Assembly (NCBI GenBank): GCA_039819065.1
Contig: JBCBSS010000072.1
Span: 1 to 38,440, forward strand
Source: JBCBSS01 sp039819065
GTDB lineage: Bacteria; Bacteroidota; Bacteroidia; Cytophagales; Cyclobacteriaceae
Length of the DNA: 38,440 nt
Direction: 5' to 3'
Under the pieces are notes generated by a model, which made no database searches, was not told the origin of the DNA, and saw nothing but the letters and a program-made list of their open reading frames with translations. Shown here piece by piece: positions 8,918 through 16,276 of the stretch; position 1 is the first letter of the stretch, and each line of letters starts with the position of its first letter. Both the position numbers and the translations under genes were made by a program.

Positions 8918-8923
8918 TCCTTA

Positions 8924-8996
8924 GTGCAGCCGGGTGTTTCCACCCGGCGCTAGAGCTATACGGCTCAGACCGTCAGGCCGAAAGATCTGACTGCAC
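8924..8996. repeat. 73-bp repeat, copy 1
   Basis: Begins GTGCAGCC and ends CTGACTGCAC. It shares CAGACCGTCAGG, CGAAAGA and CTGACTGCAC with copy 2 at 9182-9254 and has the same length. Internally it has CCGGGTG/CACCCGG arms and a GTCAG...GAAA...CTGAC stem-loop. Two differences from copy 2 weaken the GAAA-loop stem here. Confidence 0.65.
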
Positions 8997-8999
8997 AAA

Positions 9000-9023
9000 C
9001 TTGCCGGAGACAACTCCGGCAAG
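9000..9023. repeat. perfect 10-bp hairpin
   Basis: CTTGCCGGAG-acaa-CTCCGGCAAG. Second perfect stem-loop of the cluster, GC-rich, with no T-run after it. Confidence 0.6.
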
Positions 9024-9043
9024 GGCGAAAGCCGTAGCGAAAA

Positions 9044-9076
9044 AGTAACGAGGTCACTTTGAGTGACCTCGTTACT
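9044..9076. repeat. perfect 15-bp hairpin
   Basis: AGTAACGAGGTCACT-ttg-AGTGACCTCGTTACT. This is the strongest stem-loop in the spacer. It could stop transcription or protect a 3' end, but no U-tract follows on either strand. Confidence 0.6.
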
Positions 9077-9181
9077 GGTCGTCTGACTAACCCCTATGGT
9101 CATTCTGAAAGAATCTTATTGGCGATGAAAATGATCAGACGGACAGAGATAATCGTGAATCGCGGTATGCACTGATTTAAT

Positions 9182-9254
9182 GTGCAGTCGAATGTTTCGA
9201 CCCAGCTTTGAAGTAGCCCAATTCAGACCGTCAGGTCGAAAGACCTGACTGCAC
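9182..9254. repeat. 73-bp repeat, copy 2
   Basis: Ends are GTGCAGTC and GACTGCAC, a perfect terminal inverted repeat. It contains a perfect GTCAGGTC-GAAA-GACCTGAC stem with a GNRA-type tetraloop. The end of the element lies 13 bp from the stop of the NHL-type gene. Equal length and shared blocks tie it to copy 1. Confidence 0.65.
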
Positions 9255-9267
9255 TACCCACCCCAAA

Positions 9268-10260
9268 TTACAACGACAACCTCTTAGTCGATCGCATCAC
9301 CGTCATAGCCAGCCCTACAGCTACGGCGATCACCAAGATAAGATAGAGATAGGCACCTTTATCATCGTTTAGAGGCTCCATCTGACCATGGTCTTGGTAG
9401 GTGTCGTAGTCAAATAAAGTCTTGGACTTGCCATTGGCATTTACGATAGTTACTCGTGGGCCTTTCATTTTACCTCTGAGGTCATACTCTAAAACATAGG
9501 CCTTGTCATTATGGAAAGTGATAGCGCACGGTGTCCAACCTGATTTTGGCTGGTAGTAAGTTTCAGACCCGCCATGACCATCAATTTTGATAATTCTCCT
9601 GCCTGCGGTTTCCGCGATGTATACGATTCCCTGTTCATCTTGCGTGATGCCCAATAGCACATCATTGTGCTTATCTCGGGGTCTGTTCAACCGTGTGATC
9701 AGGTTACTGGCGATCAACTCCGATTGACCATCGGCAGTCAGGCGATAAAGATCGGCACGCCCTCCCCCTATCTCTGGTACATAAACACGCTCTTGGTCAT
9801 CCACATAGATGGTTTGGCTCCACTCAAGCCGCTTGGGATTGAACTTATGCTTTTTGCCAGAGGCATCAATCTGCCAGACATGATGATCCATTTTGAAGTA
9901 AATATTGCCTTGCTTCGAATAAGTACAGTTACCACCGAAAAACGCTTTAAGATCAAGAGTATGGAAAAGGGTATCCAGTTTGCCATTATCTGATAAGCGT
10001 ACCATGGTGTGGTTGTTCTCCCCATGCGCAGTGACCAAGCGGCCTTTTTGATCTAGATTGACATTATGAGCGTGAAAATCCTTGAGGAGCAGTTCTAGCT
10101 TTCCTTTCTGCGTCAACTTCCAGACGGAGCCCATACCATTGTGCGTAATGTCTGCAAAGTAGACATTGCCGGATTGGTCAACCGCGATGCCCCAGGGTGG
10201 ATGGGCATAAGAGGCTATGCTGATCAAGCATAGCAAAGTGATGAAGCAGTACCTGGCCAT
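9268..10260 (-). CDS. exported NHL/SMP-30-type beta-propeller protein with C-terminal anchor
   Basis: A 330-aa protein. Residues 1-19 (MARYCFITLLCLISIASYAH) are a signal peptide. It is followed by propeller-like repeats in which a phrase such as PPWGIAVDQSGNVYFADI recurs (DQKGRLVTAHG, YSKQGNIYFK, DDQERVYVPE, DEQGIVYIAE), the pattern of NHL and SMP-30/gluconolactonase propellers. A single helix (YLYLILVIAVAVGLAMTVM) and a short basic tail at the end anchor it in the membrane with the propeller outside the cytoplasm. No catalytic set was identified, so enzyme activity is not claimed. The 73-bp repeat lies just past its stop codon; a divergent small gene starts 112 bp from its ATG. Confidence 0.75.
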   Translation of the reverse strand: MARYCFITLLCLISIASYAHPPWGIAVDQSGNVYFADITHNGMGSVWKLTQKGKLELLLKDFHAHNVNLDQKGRLVTAHGENNHTMVRLSDNGKLDTLFHTLDLKAFFGGNCTYSKQGNIYFKMDHHVWQIDASGKKHKFNPKRLEWSQTIYVDDQERVYVPEIGGGRADLYRLTADGQSELIASNLITRLNRPRDKHNDVLLGITQDEQGIVYIAETAGRRIIKIDGHGGSETYYQPKSGWTPCAITFHNDKAYVLEYDLRGKMKGPRVTIVNANGKSKTLFDYDTYQDHGQMEPLNDDKGAYLYLILVIAVAVGLAMTVMRSTKRLSL

Positions 10261-10372
10261 GGTTCTTTTTTCCTTATAATGCAGGAATTGGGAAAAGGTA
10301 CACGGTATTTGGAAAAAAAGAATAAAATTCGCATTGCTTCAAACTAAACCAGTTTCTCGCTGTAACAACACC

Positions 10373-10651
10373 ATGAAGTCTGAGGATCAAATACGAAAAG
10401 AAGAACAGGACAAGCAGATACGAGATAGCGTTGGTGCGCTGATGAAAGAAAAAGAAGAACTTAAACTAAGCAGGCCACAACGCTTGCGTCAAATTCTCTT
10501 TGCTTCATTAGTCCTCCTGGCAGTTGTAGTAGTATCCTATCTGGTTGGAGGTGAAAGGCACTTTCAAAGGCTAATAGCATTTGCAATGGCTCTTGTTGTT
10601 GCCGTTATTGTGGGTTTGTTGTTGTATAGAAGGGTGATGAGGAGAAAATGA
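10373..10651 (+). CDS. small two-helix membrane protein
   Basis: Unrecognised 92-aa protein. The first 35 residues are highly charged and probably helical (MKSEDQIRKEEQDKQIRDSV); two hydrophobic helices follow (ILFASLVLLAVVVVSYLVGG and IAFAMALVVAVIVGLLLY) and it ends in RRVMRRK. I start at ATG 10373; the frame stays open back to a TTG at 10334, but that would add an implausible N-terminus. It is divergent from the propeller gene, sharing a 112-bp promoter region. Positive-inside charges place both ends in the cytoplasm. Confidence 0.6.
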   Translation: MKSEDQIRKEEQDKQIRDSVGALMKEKEELKLSRPQRLRQILFASLVLLAVVVVSYLVGGERHFQRLIAFAMALVVAVIVGLLLYRRVMRRK

Positions 10652-10728
10652 AGTGTGTTACTAAACCAGAACAAAACACCTTCATCTTGTCATAACCATA
10701 CTTCGGATGCCAATGGCAGTAATACTAC

Positions 10729-10908
10729 TTAGACACTGTTTGACCCGGACTTCTCAATCCTCTTTAGCACTTGAAGTATTTCTTCGGAGTTCTTTCTACC
10801 CTTGATTACATTCAATACGATTATCCAAACACCAATAATGACGGTCAAATAAAAAACTATACTTAGTATCAGGGAAACGATTCCGAAGGCAGGTGTTATT
10901 AATTCCAT
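10729..10908 (-). CDS. 59-aa small membrane protein
   Basis: Short ORF read directly from the spacer: ATG 10908 to TAA 10729. The product begins MELITPAFGIVSLILSIVFY, continues hydrophobic to about residue 35 and ends in a charged amphipathic tail (KGRKNSEEILQVLKRIEKS). One long helix or a helix pair with a cytoplasmic tail is expected. The charge pattern and normal codon use make it look real. Convergent with the two-helix gene at 10373 and upstream of no close partner. Function unknown. Confidence 0.55.
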   Translation of the reverse strand: MELITPAFGIVSLILSIVFYLTVIIGVWIIVLNVIKGRKNSEEILQVLKRIEKSGSNSV

Positions 10909-10994
10909 GGATTAAGTGTTCGGTAAAGCTATGTTTTTAATGCCGAGCTTAACCTACTCATTTAATCTCTTGAATACAATTGAAATCTTTGGGA

Positions 10995-11552
10995 TTAGCC
11001 TACCGTTGAGTTACTGATTAACTCCTTATAATCCTCAATACTCTTCTTAACGATTTCTTTAGCGGTCTCAGCGTTTTGAAAGTCTTCTACCTGGACAGTC
11101 TTATTTTCGAGCTTTTTGTAGTACTCAAAGAAGTTTCGAAGCTCTTTGAAAAAGTGCTCGTGCAGTTCAGTAATATCGTAAATGTGGTTCACACTCATGT
11201 CGTGCTCTGCTACGGCGATGATCTTATCATCTAGTTCTCCGCCATCTAACATGCGCATCACGCCAATAACCCGAGAAGGAACAATACAAAGGGGCACCAC
11301 TTCGATCTGAGTGAGCACTACAATATCGAGCGGATCTTTGTCGTCACAATAGGTCTGAGGGATAAAGCCGTAGTTAGCCGGGTAGTGCATAGCGGAGTAG
11401 ATCACACGATCCAGCTTCAGTAAACCTGAGTCTTTGTCCAATTCATACTTGGCCCTGGTATTTTTGGGTATTTCAATGATGCCATTAACGATATCAGGCA
11501 TCTTATCCCCTACTTCTACTTTGTGCCACGGGTTACTTTTGTGTATGATCAT
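10995..11552 (-). CDS. ppa: inorganic pyrophosphatase (family I)
   Basis: Cytoplasmic enzyme of 185 aa that hydrolyses pyrophosphate to two phosphates, pulling nucleotide and aminoacyl-tRNA synthesis forward. The family I signature DKDPLDIVVL is present (metal-binding aspartates at about 71, 73 and 76), with the active-site phrases IEIPKNTRAKYELDKDSG and YPANYGFIPQTYCDDKDP and the second acidic site DDKIIAV. Length fits soluble bacterial PPases. Start ATG 11552 gives MIIHKSNPWHKVEVG, normal for the family. It appears monocistronic. Identification is firm. Confidence 0.95.
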   Translation of the reverse strand: MIIHKSNPWHKVEVGDKMPDIVNGIIEIPKNTRAKYELDKDSGLLKLDRVIYSAMHYPANYGFIPQTYCDDKDPLDIVVLTQIEVVPLCIVPSRVIGVMRMLDGGELDDKIIAVAEHDMSVNHIYDITELHEHFFKELRNFFEYYKKLENKTVQVEDFQNAETAKEIVKKSIEDYKELISNSTVG

Positions 11553-11650
11553 AAGGCTTCGGTTCTCGGTTTATAAAGGTTGAAACTTGGTTTAAAACAT
11601 GAACGCCCTGGTTTCGCAATTGTTCTCAGGGTCTTTCGAATAATCGTAGG

Positions 11651-12118
11651 TTAGAAACCTGCTCTGAGTTTCTTAACAAAGAGAGTCTCACTCATCCCAC
11701 TGATCTGTGATAATTCCTTCCCGACACTCGGGTCTCCCCAAACCTTCCCATCATCCACTTTCAGGTACAACTCCCCGCAATTGATTTGCTCATAATCTCC
11801 GTCAATATAGCTTCGCGCCAAATAGTAACGTTCTCCAACATCAAAATAGCTAATATAAGGCCTGCAGTCGGCACCGCCATCTCCCCAAATCATAATTATC
11901 TTTCTATTTTCAGTACCTTTAAAGACCTCTTCTATTTCCACCTTCATCTTTCTATATAGCCCATTTTCATCTACAATCCTTTCTACTATCTTGGCTCTAA
12001 CTACAAAGTCCATTTCCTTACTAGCTTGAAAAAAATCACCCATCCAATTACAGTCACAACCTGCTATTGAACCCATTGTCAAACGGAACAGAATCATTAA
12101 AACGATAGTCTTGATCAT
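11651..12118 (-). CDS. secreted Cys-containing protein, possibly NTR/TIMP-like fold
   Basis: A 155-aa protein with signal peptide (MIKTIVLMILFRLTMGSIAG) immediately followed by CDCNWMGDF. The pattern of an early Cys-x-Cys, then FVVRAKIVERIV, a beta-rich middle (KMKVEIEEVFKG), CRPYISYFDVGERYYLA and a later NCGELYL is reminiscent of bacterial netrin/TIMP-like OB-fold proteins; that comparison is tentative. Four conserved-looking cysteines suggest disulfides, consistent with export. It stands between ppa and the PhzF-family gene on the same strand with about 100 bp to ppa. Function unknown. Confidence 0.55.
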   Translation of the reverse strand: MIKTIVLMILFRLTMGSIAGCDCNWMGDFFQASKEMDFVVRAKIVERIVDENGLYRKMKVEIEEVFKGTENRKIIMIWGDGGADCRPYISYFDVGERYYLARSYIDGDYEQINCGELYLKVDDGKVWGDPSVGKELSQISGMSETLFVKKLRAGF

Positions 12119-12138
12119 AGGAGTTTAATATAGTTGGA

Positions 12139-12924
12139 TTACAAGTTAATAGCACCTTCACAATAAGTCACTGCCTTACCGGCAATGATTACCCGATCCC
12201 CTTTGTCCTCGCAAAATAGCTCGCCCAATCGGGCGTGAAGCTGCTTGGCTCTTAATACTTGCTTGTTTAGCCTTGCGCTCCAGAACGGGATCAATGAGCA
12301 ATGCGCTGAGCCAGTCACCGGGTCTTCGAAGATGCTGGCTTGTGGCGTGAAAAACCGGGATACGAAATCTACTTCATTGCCTTTAGCAGTGACGATAATG
12401 CCTCCCGGATCTAAATTGATTTGATCAATGATGCTTCTATCCGGTGCTATATCACGTACCTGCTGTTCGGTTTCATATAGCAGCACATAGTCTCTCGATT
12501 TGTAAACCTCGATAGGTTGAATATTGATACCTTCTACGATCTCCGCTGGCAACTGAGCTTCGACCGGCATTCTGGAAGGGAAATTCATAGCTAGCAACGA
12601 TCCATTCCTAGTCACTTCTAAGATGCCGCTGTTGGTATCAAACTGTATCGCACTCCCTTGATAATCAAGATGATTGATCAATACGTGTGCGGTAGCCAAC
12701 GTGGCATGACCGCAAAGATCCATTTCAATTTCCGGGGTGAACCATTTCAAGGGCACCGGATCTCGCCCTTCTAAAAAGAAAGCGGTTTCAGCGACGGCAT
12801 TCTCTTGCGCTATTTTGAGCATCACATCGTTGGGCAGCCATTCTTGCAGCGGCACCACACAAGCAGGGTTTCCGCCAAATACCTGATCAGTGAAGGCATC
12901 TACCTGATACATTTTGACTTTCAT
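12139..12924 (-). CDS. PhzF family isomerase/epimerase
   Basis: A 261-aa enzyme of the PhzF/diaminopimelate-epimerase-like fold. Visible motifs: VDAFTDQVFGGNPACVV at the N-terminus; QENAVAETAFF, whose Glu (about residue 46) is the family's catalytic acid; DLCGHATLATAHVL; and DPVTGSAHCSL near the C-terminus. No phenazine genes are nearby, so the substrate is not phenazine precursor by context; most such bacterial members are uncharacterised. I start at ATG 12924 (MKVKMYQVDAF); a TTG at 12957 would add 11 unlikely residues. The gene follows the membrane protein gene at 12960-13925 by only 35 bp and may be cotranscribed. Confidence 0.88.
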   Translation of the reverse strand: MKVKMYQVDAFTDQVFGGNPACVVPLQEWLPNDVMLKIAQENAVAETAFFLEGRDPVPLKWFTPEIEMDLCGHATLATAHVLINHLDYQGSAIQFDTNSGILEVTRNGSLLAMNFPSRMPVEAQLPAEIVEGINIQPIEVYKSRDYVLLYETEQQVRDIAPDRSIIDQINLDPGGIIVTAKGNEVDFVSRFFTPQASIFEDPVTGSAHCSLIPFWSARLNKQVLRAKQLHARLGELFCEDKGDRVIIAGKAVTYCEGAINL

Positions 12925-12959
12925 AGGGCAAATTGTTATTCGCCCGAATTTACGCAATC

Positions 12960-13925
12960 TTATCGGTCTTGATCGGTGGTTCTACCAGAGGGCATTAGTT
13001 CGTCTAGAATATGGTTAAGATCAGACTTGATCTCCTCGGGTTTCTTGTCTGACAGATTACCTTGTATATCCATTAGTTTGGACGCCAACCTCATACGGCT
13101 GGTGGACATTTTGGTGTTGAGCTCGTTTTCTATTTTCTTCTTCTCGGCACTGACAACGGTACGAACATCCCCTTTCAATAAGGAGCCCAATGCCTGGATC
13201 ATTCTTTCCAGTACATTGTATACAAAAGTGGCTGAAAACCCACCGAATATAGCCAAACTAGGTTTTATGAACGCCTGCGTGGCCGCCTCATCCTGACCGG
13301 ATTGTCCACCTTCTATGTCGCTGAAGTTGAAGTTAACAGGTATTAATTCTGAAATGATCAAACCAGCAATGAGGCCAAGCAGAAAGCGCGTCCAATAGGT
13401 AGAGGAAAACCGTGGATCGAAAGTACCTGCGATGAGGTAGCCGTTCACCCTGTAGAGAGAAGAAAAACCACCGCCAATCCCGGCCGCAGCTAGGATGAAA
13501 ACCAAATTCAAGAGCAGGGATAAACCGTTAGAAGCAAAAAGGCTTTTGTTAATGCTGGTCGTATTGACCATGTCGGAAAGACTGACCACAATCAATGCTA
13601 TGATGCATACTATAGTAGCCATGGTGAGCTGCCGTACCAATGGAATGGGGCCAAGGAATTTCCAGAAGCTTTTCTTGTTCTCTTCTTCGTTCAGCATCAT
13701 TACCGTCCTAGGAATGGTCGGGGCAATGATCTCCGTCAAGTGATTATAGATATCAGTCAATGCTTTGATATCCGATTTCTCGTCACCCGATATGATCTTT
13801 TCCAAAGACTGTACGAGCACACTAGGTACTTTGATCCCCGATTTCAGGGCATATTCTACCATCGCATGCGATTCATTGATCAATTGCGATTCTAATGGCT
13901 CTTTTTCGGGCGGTAATGATGTCAT
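12960..13925 (-). CDS. membrane protein of unknown function
   Basis: A 321-aa protein that I do not recognise. Residues 1-90 are cytoplasmic and charged. Helices follow at about 95-120 (LTMATIVCIIALIVVSL), 130-160 (LSLLLNLVFILAAAGIGGGF), 178-198 (FLLGLIAGLIISELI) and 225-245 (PSLAIFGGFSATFVYNVLERM), then a cytoplasmic coiled-coil-like tail of about 75 residues (SAEKKKIENELNTKMS). The arrangement of soluble head, four helices and coiled tail suggests a scaffold or a channel-like protein. Start ATG 13925; 267 bp separate it from the divergent dipeptidase gene. Confidence 0.65.
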   Translation of the reverse strand: MTSLPPEKEPLESQLINESHAMVEYALKSGIKVPSVLVQSLEKIISGDEKSDIKALTDIYNHLTEIIAPTIPRTVMMLNEEENKKSFWKFLGPIPLVRQLTMATIVCIIALIVVSLSDMVNTTSINKSLFASNGLSLLLNLVFILAAAGIGGGFSSLYRVNGYLIAGTFDPRFSSTYWTRFLLGLIAGLIISELIPVNFNFSDIEGGQSGQDEAATQAFIKPSLAIFGGFSATFVYNVLERMIQALGSLLKGDVRTVVSAEKKKIENELNTKMSTSRMRLASKLMDIQGNLSDKKPEEIKSDLNHILDELMPSGRTTDQDR

Positions 13926-14121
13926 GGTTTATCAACTTATCTCCTTATGAATATAAGGATTATTAAACTTAAGTGTGATATATTCTTATTTATTCAATAC
14001 AACCCGGGCGTACAAGACCCTTTACATTTCCAATATGCTCAAATGAACAAAGGCTTTGAGCAAATGATGCAGTATACCATTTACCTCTTCTAACACAGTC
14101 TTATGGCCTCGACACAAAACA

Positions 14122-14153
14122 TTTGAATATCTTCAGAGAAGTCATTAGCTTTT
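14122..14153 (+). promoter_or_regulatory. Bacteroidota-type promoter of the dipeptidase-symporter operon
   Basis: TTTG (14122-14125), a 20-bp spacer and TAGCTTTT (14146-14153) match the phylum consensus TTTG/TAnnTTTG except the last base. The expected start point would leave a leader of roughly 30 nt before ATG 14193. Confidence 0.5.
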
Positions 14154-14192
14154 AGAATTAATCGCTACAATCCATAACCCTGAACCTAAGCT

Positions 14193-15407
14193 ATGAGCCT
14201 AACCAAAAACTACAAGGGCTATAAGTCCTTTCAATACCTTGAAGCCGGTAAAGATTATAAATCCTTCAAACTGGCTAAGGAAATAGAAAGAGTACCGCTG
14301 CACCTTGTACCCCTCAATGAAGAACAAGAAACACGCGTCAAGTCAATCGTATCTGATAACGTCATGATCTCCATGCATGAGCACTTGGGTACTTTTCCCG
14401 AAGATGTGCATGAAACGCCGCATTATCTCAGAGAAGGACGTATGGCTACCGCTTTCGAAGGCCTCTCCCATTCCTATTGGGATGCCGTATTCGACAACCT
14501 CATGAATGGCCTTTGCCAAATCGAATCAAAAAGCGGTTGGAAATGGGGTGATGTATTGCACGATTTGGGCATGCGGTTATGTGACATTGCGCATCAGAAT
14601 TTCGTCATTCATTGCAAAAATGTTGATGACATTCACCGCGCTCACAATGAGGGTAAATTGGCATGGGTGGCTACCATGGAAGGTGCAGCCATGATAGAGA
14701 ACGAGCTAGATCGTATTGATCTGCTTTACGGCTATGGCGTACGCTCCCTGGGCATTACCTACAGTGAGTCCAACGCTTTGGGTTCAGGTCTCAAGGAGCC
14801 CAGAGATGGAGGCCTTACCGTTTTCGGTAGAAAGGCGGTTGAGCGCATGAACAAAGTCGGCCTGCTGATTGACTGCTCGCATACCGGAGATCAAACCGCC
14901 TTGGACACCATCGAGGTAAGCAATAAGCCCATTGTATTGAGTCATATCGGCGCCCGATCACTATGGAACATCAAGCGGCTGGCACCAGATGACGTAATGA
15001 AAGCCTGCGCCGACAAAGGTGGTATCATTGGTGTGGAAGTAGCTCCTCATACGACTTTAACCAAACAACATCGCACACACGGCATAGAAGCAGCAATGGA
15101 ACACTTCGAGTATATCAAAGACCTGGTGGGCATCGATCATGTGAGCTTCGGGCCTGATACTATCTACGGCGATCACGTCGGCCTGCACCATGCCTATACG
15201 AGCAGCCTCTCTTTGAAGGAATCCAAAGCCGGTAAGAGCCCAGATATGGAATATGAAGAAGTAGAGTATGTCAAAGGCTTAGAAAATCCTACCGAGGCAT
15301 CATTCAATATCGTGAGGTGGCTGGTGAAAGAGGGTTACTCTGATGAGGACATTATCAAAGTAATCGGTGGTAATGTAATGAGGGTACTTAAAGAAGTATG
15401 GTATTGA
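14193..15407 (+). CDS. peptidase M19 (membrane-dipeptidase family), variant metal site
   Basis: A 404-aa TIM-barrel metallopeptidase of the renal-dipeptidase family, expected to split dipeptides or related amides in a binuclear metal centre. Family landmarks are all present: MEGAAMIE (bridging Glu, about 163), DCSHTGD (His 230), IVLSHIGARS (His 251) and FGPDTIYG (Asp 322). The first ligand pair is HEH (residues 62-64) where classical M19 enzymes have HxD, so one metal ligand is changed, and the segment after Asp 322 is extended. There is no signal peptide, so it acts in the cytoplasm. It opens an operon: the next gene overlaps its 3' end by 10 bp, followed by a microprotein and a symporter, suggesting uptake and hydrolysis of the same compound class. 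Confidence 0.85.
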   Translation: MSLTKNYKGYKSFQYLEAGKDYKSFKLAKEIERVPLHLVPLNEEQETRVKSIVSDNVMISMHEHLGTFPEDVHETPHYLREGRMATAFEGLSHSYWDAVFDNLMNGLCQIESKSGWKWGDVLHDLGMRLCDIAHQNFVIHCKNVDDIHRAHNEGKLAWVATMEGAAMIENELDRIDLLYGYGVRSLGITYSESNALGSGLKEPRDGGLTVFGRKAVERMNKVGLLIDCSHTGDQTALDTIEVSNKPIVLSHIGARSLWNIKRLAPDDVMKACADKGGIIGVEVAPHTTLTKQHRTHGIEAAMEHFEYIKDLVGIDHVSFGPDTIYGDHVGLHHAYTSSLSLKESKAGKSPDMEYEEVEYVKGLENPTEASFNIVRWLVKEGYSDEDIIKVIGGNVMRVLKEVWY

Positions 15408-16144
15408 TACTTCGTTCTGGTCGCTTTCCATCGGCATTTTACCTGATGCTACTGATTAGTTTCTCTTCCCTGCCCTTACAGGCTCAAGAACAGGAACCGG
15501 GTATTATCAATGCCGAATTCGAAGCTACAGTCGAAGAGACAGCTTATGGCTACCGAGCTAATGTAGGCATTGCTTATCACATCAAACTTCGTGACACGGT
15601 ATCTCAAATCATGCTCAAAGGACTAGCCTTTGACAGTGCTGTTTTTGAGAAGCTAGTGATATCAATGAACGCTCCCGGAAACACCCGATTTGATTCATCG
15701 AGTTATCCGCTTCAAGCCTATAAAATGACCATCGATCAAAACGGGATGAGCGATTCTATCTTTTCCGTTGAGATTTCCTATGAAGTGCTGTTTTCTGGCA
15801 ATGAAGTATCAAAAGGCGAACTGGATATCAAAATACCGGTGTTTTATGTCGATATGAAGCAGCAGGATACGAAGGAGGATTACTTCACCGCCAAAGTATC
15901 GATACCTAAGCAATTCCACGTTTATGAGCGCTTCCCCACCATCGCATGGGCTAAATCAAATGAGGAAAGCATCAATCAATATACCTTTTCATTGCAAGTG
16001 CTTCCTGCTATGGTCAGGATCAAAGCATCGGCCAATGAGCCAGTCTATTTTACCTTCTATCGCACCATTGATGCCGCGGTCATTCTGACACTATTGATTG
16101 TAGGCATTCTGTGTGCTCGTTTTCTCAAAAGACAATCAGCATGA
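15398..16144 (+). CDS. exported membrane-anchored protein of unknown function
   Basis: A 248-aa protein with an N-terminal signal segment (FYLMLLISFSSLPLQAQ), a beta-rich periplasmic domain of about 180 residues and a C-terminal helix (AAVILTLLIVGILCARFL) ending in RQSA, so it is anchored with the domain outside the cytoplasm. No family recognised. ATG 15398 overlaps the dipeptidase stop by 10 bp and its own TGA overlaps the ATG of the 33-aa gene by 4 bp, so it is translated as part of the same operon. A periplasmic substrate-binding or assembly role for the symporter is possible but only inferred from context. Confidence 0.7.
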   Translation: MVLILRSGRFPSAFYLMLLISFSSLPLQAQEQEPGIINAEFEATVEETAYGYRANVGIAYHIKLRDTVSQIMLKGLAFDSAVFEKLVISMNAPGNTRFDSSSYPLQAYKMTIDQNGMSDSIFSVEISYEVLFSGNEVSKGELDIKIPVFYVDMKQQDTKEDYFTAKVSIPKQFHVYERFPTIAWAKSNEESINQYTFSLQVLPAMVRIKASANEPVYFTFYRTIDAAVILTLLIVGILCARFLKRQSA

Positions 16145-16242
16145 AAGATCCGGGTTTTATTTTTTGGGGTTTGTTTCTCGTGTTCGGCATCATTGTCCTA
16201 CTCTATGTTGTCTGGATGAAATGGGTAGAAAGGAAAAGATAA
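16141..16242 (+). CDS. 33-aa single-helix microprotein, possible symporter accessory subunit
   Basis: ATG 16141 overlaps the preceding stop by 4 bp (ATGA); TAA ends at 16242. The product starts MKDPGFIFWGLFLVFG, has one hydrophobic helix of about 22 residues and ends MKWVERKR, a positive cytoplasmic end. It sits 34 bp before the symporter gene. Small single-helix proteins encoded beside sodium:solute symporters are known as small accessory proteins in other bacteria; applying that label here is inference from size, topology and position. Confidence 0.65.
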   Translation: MKDPGFIFWGLFLVFGIIVLLYVVWMKWVERKR

Positions 16243-16276
16243 CATGCAAACCATAGCCACCTAAACAAAACTTACT

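Noticed and set aside
8921..9103. 60-codon minus-strand frame
   Set aside because: Its sequence is made of the 73-bp repeat and two hairpins; a chance frame in repeats.
9182..9254. tRNA or known RNA gene in the 73-bp repeat
   Set aside because: Length and hairpin suggested a tRNA, but there is no anticodon-arm arrangement, T-loop or acceptor stem.
12139..12924. phenazine biosynthesis gene
   Set aside because: PhzF-fold protein, but no other phenazine genes are present and most family members have other roles.
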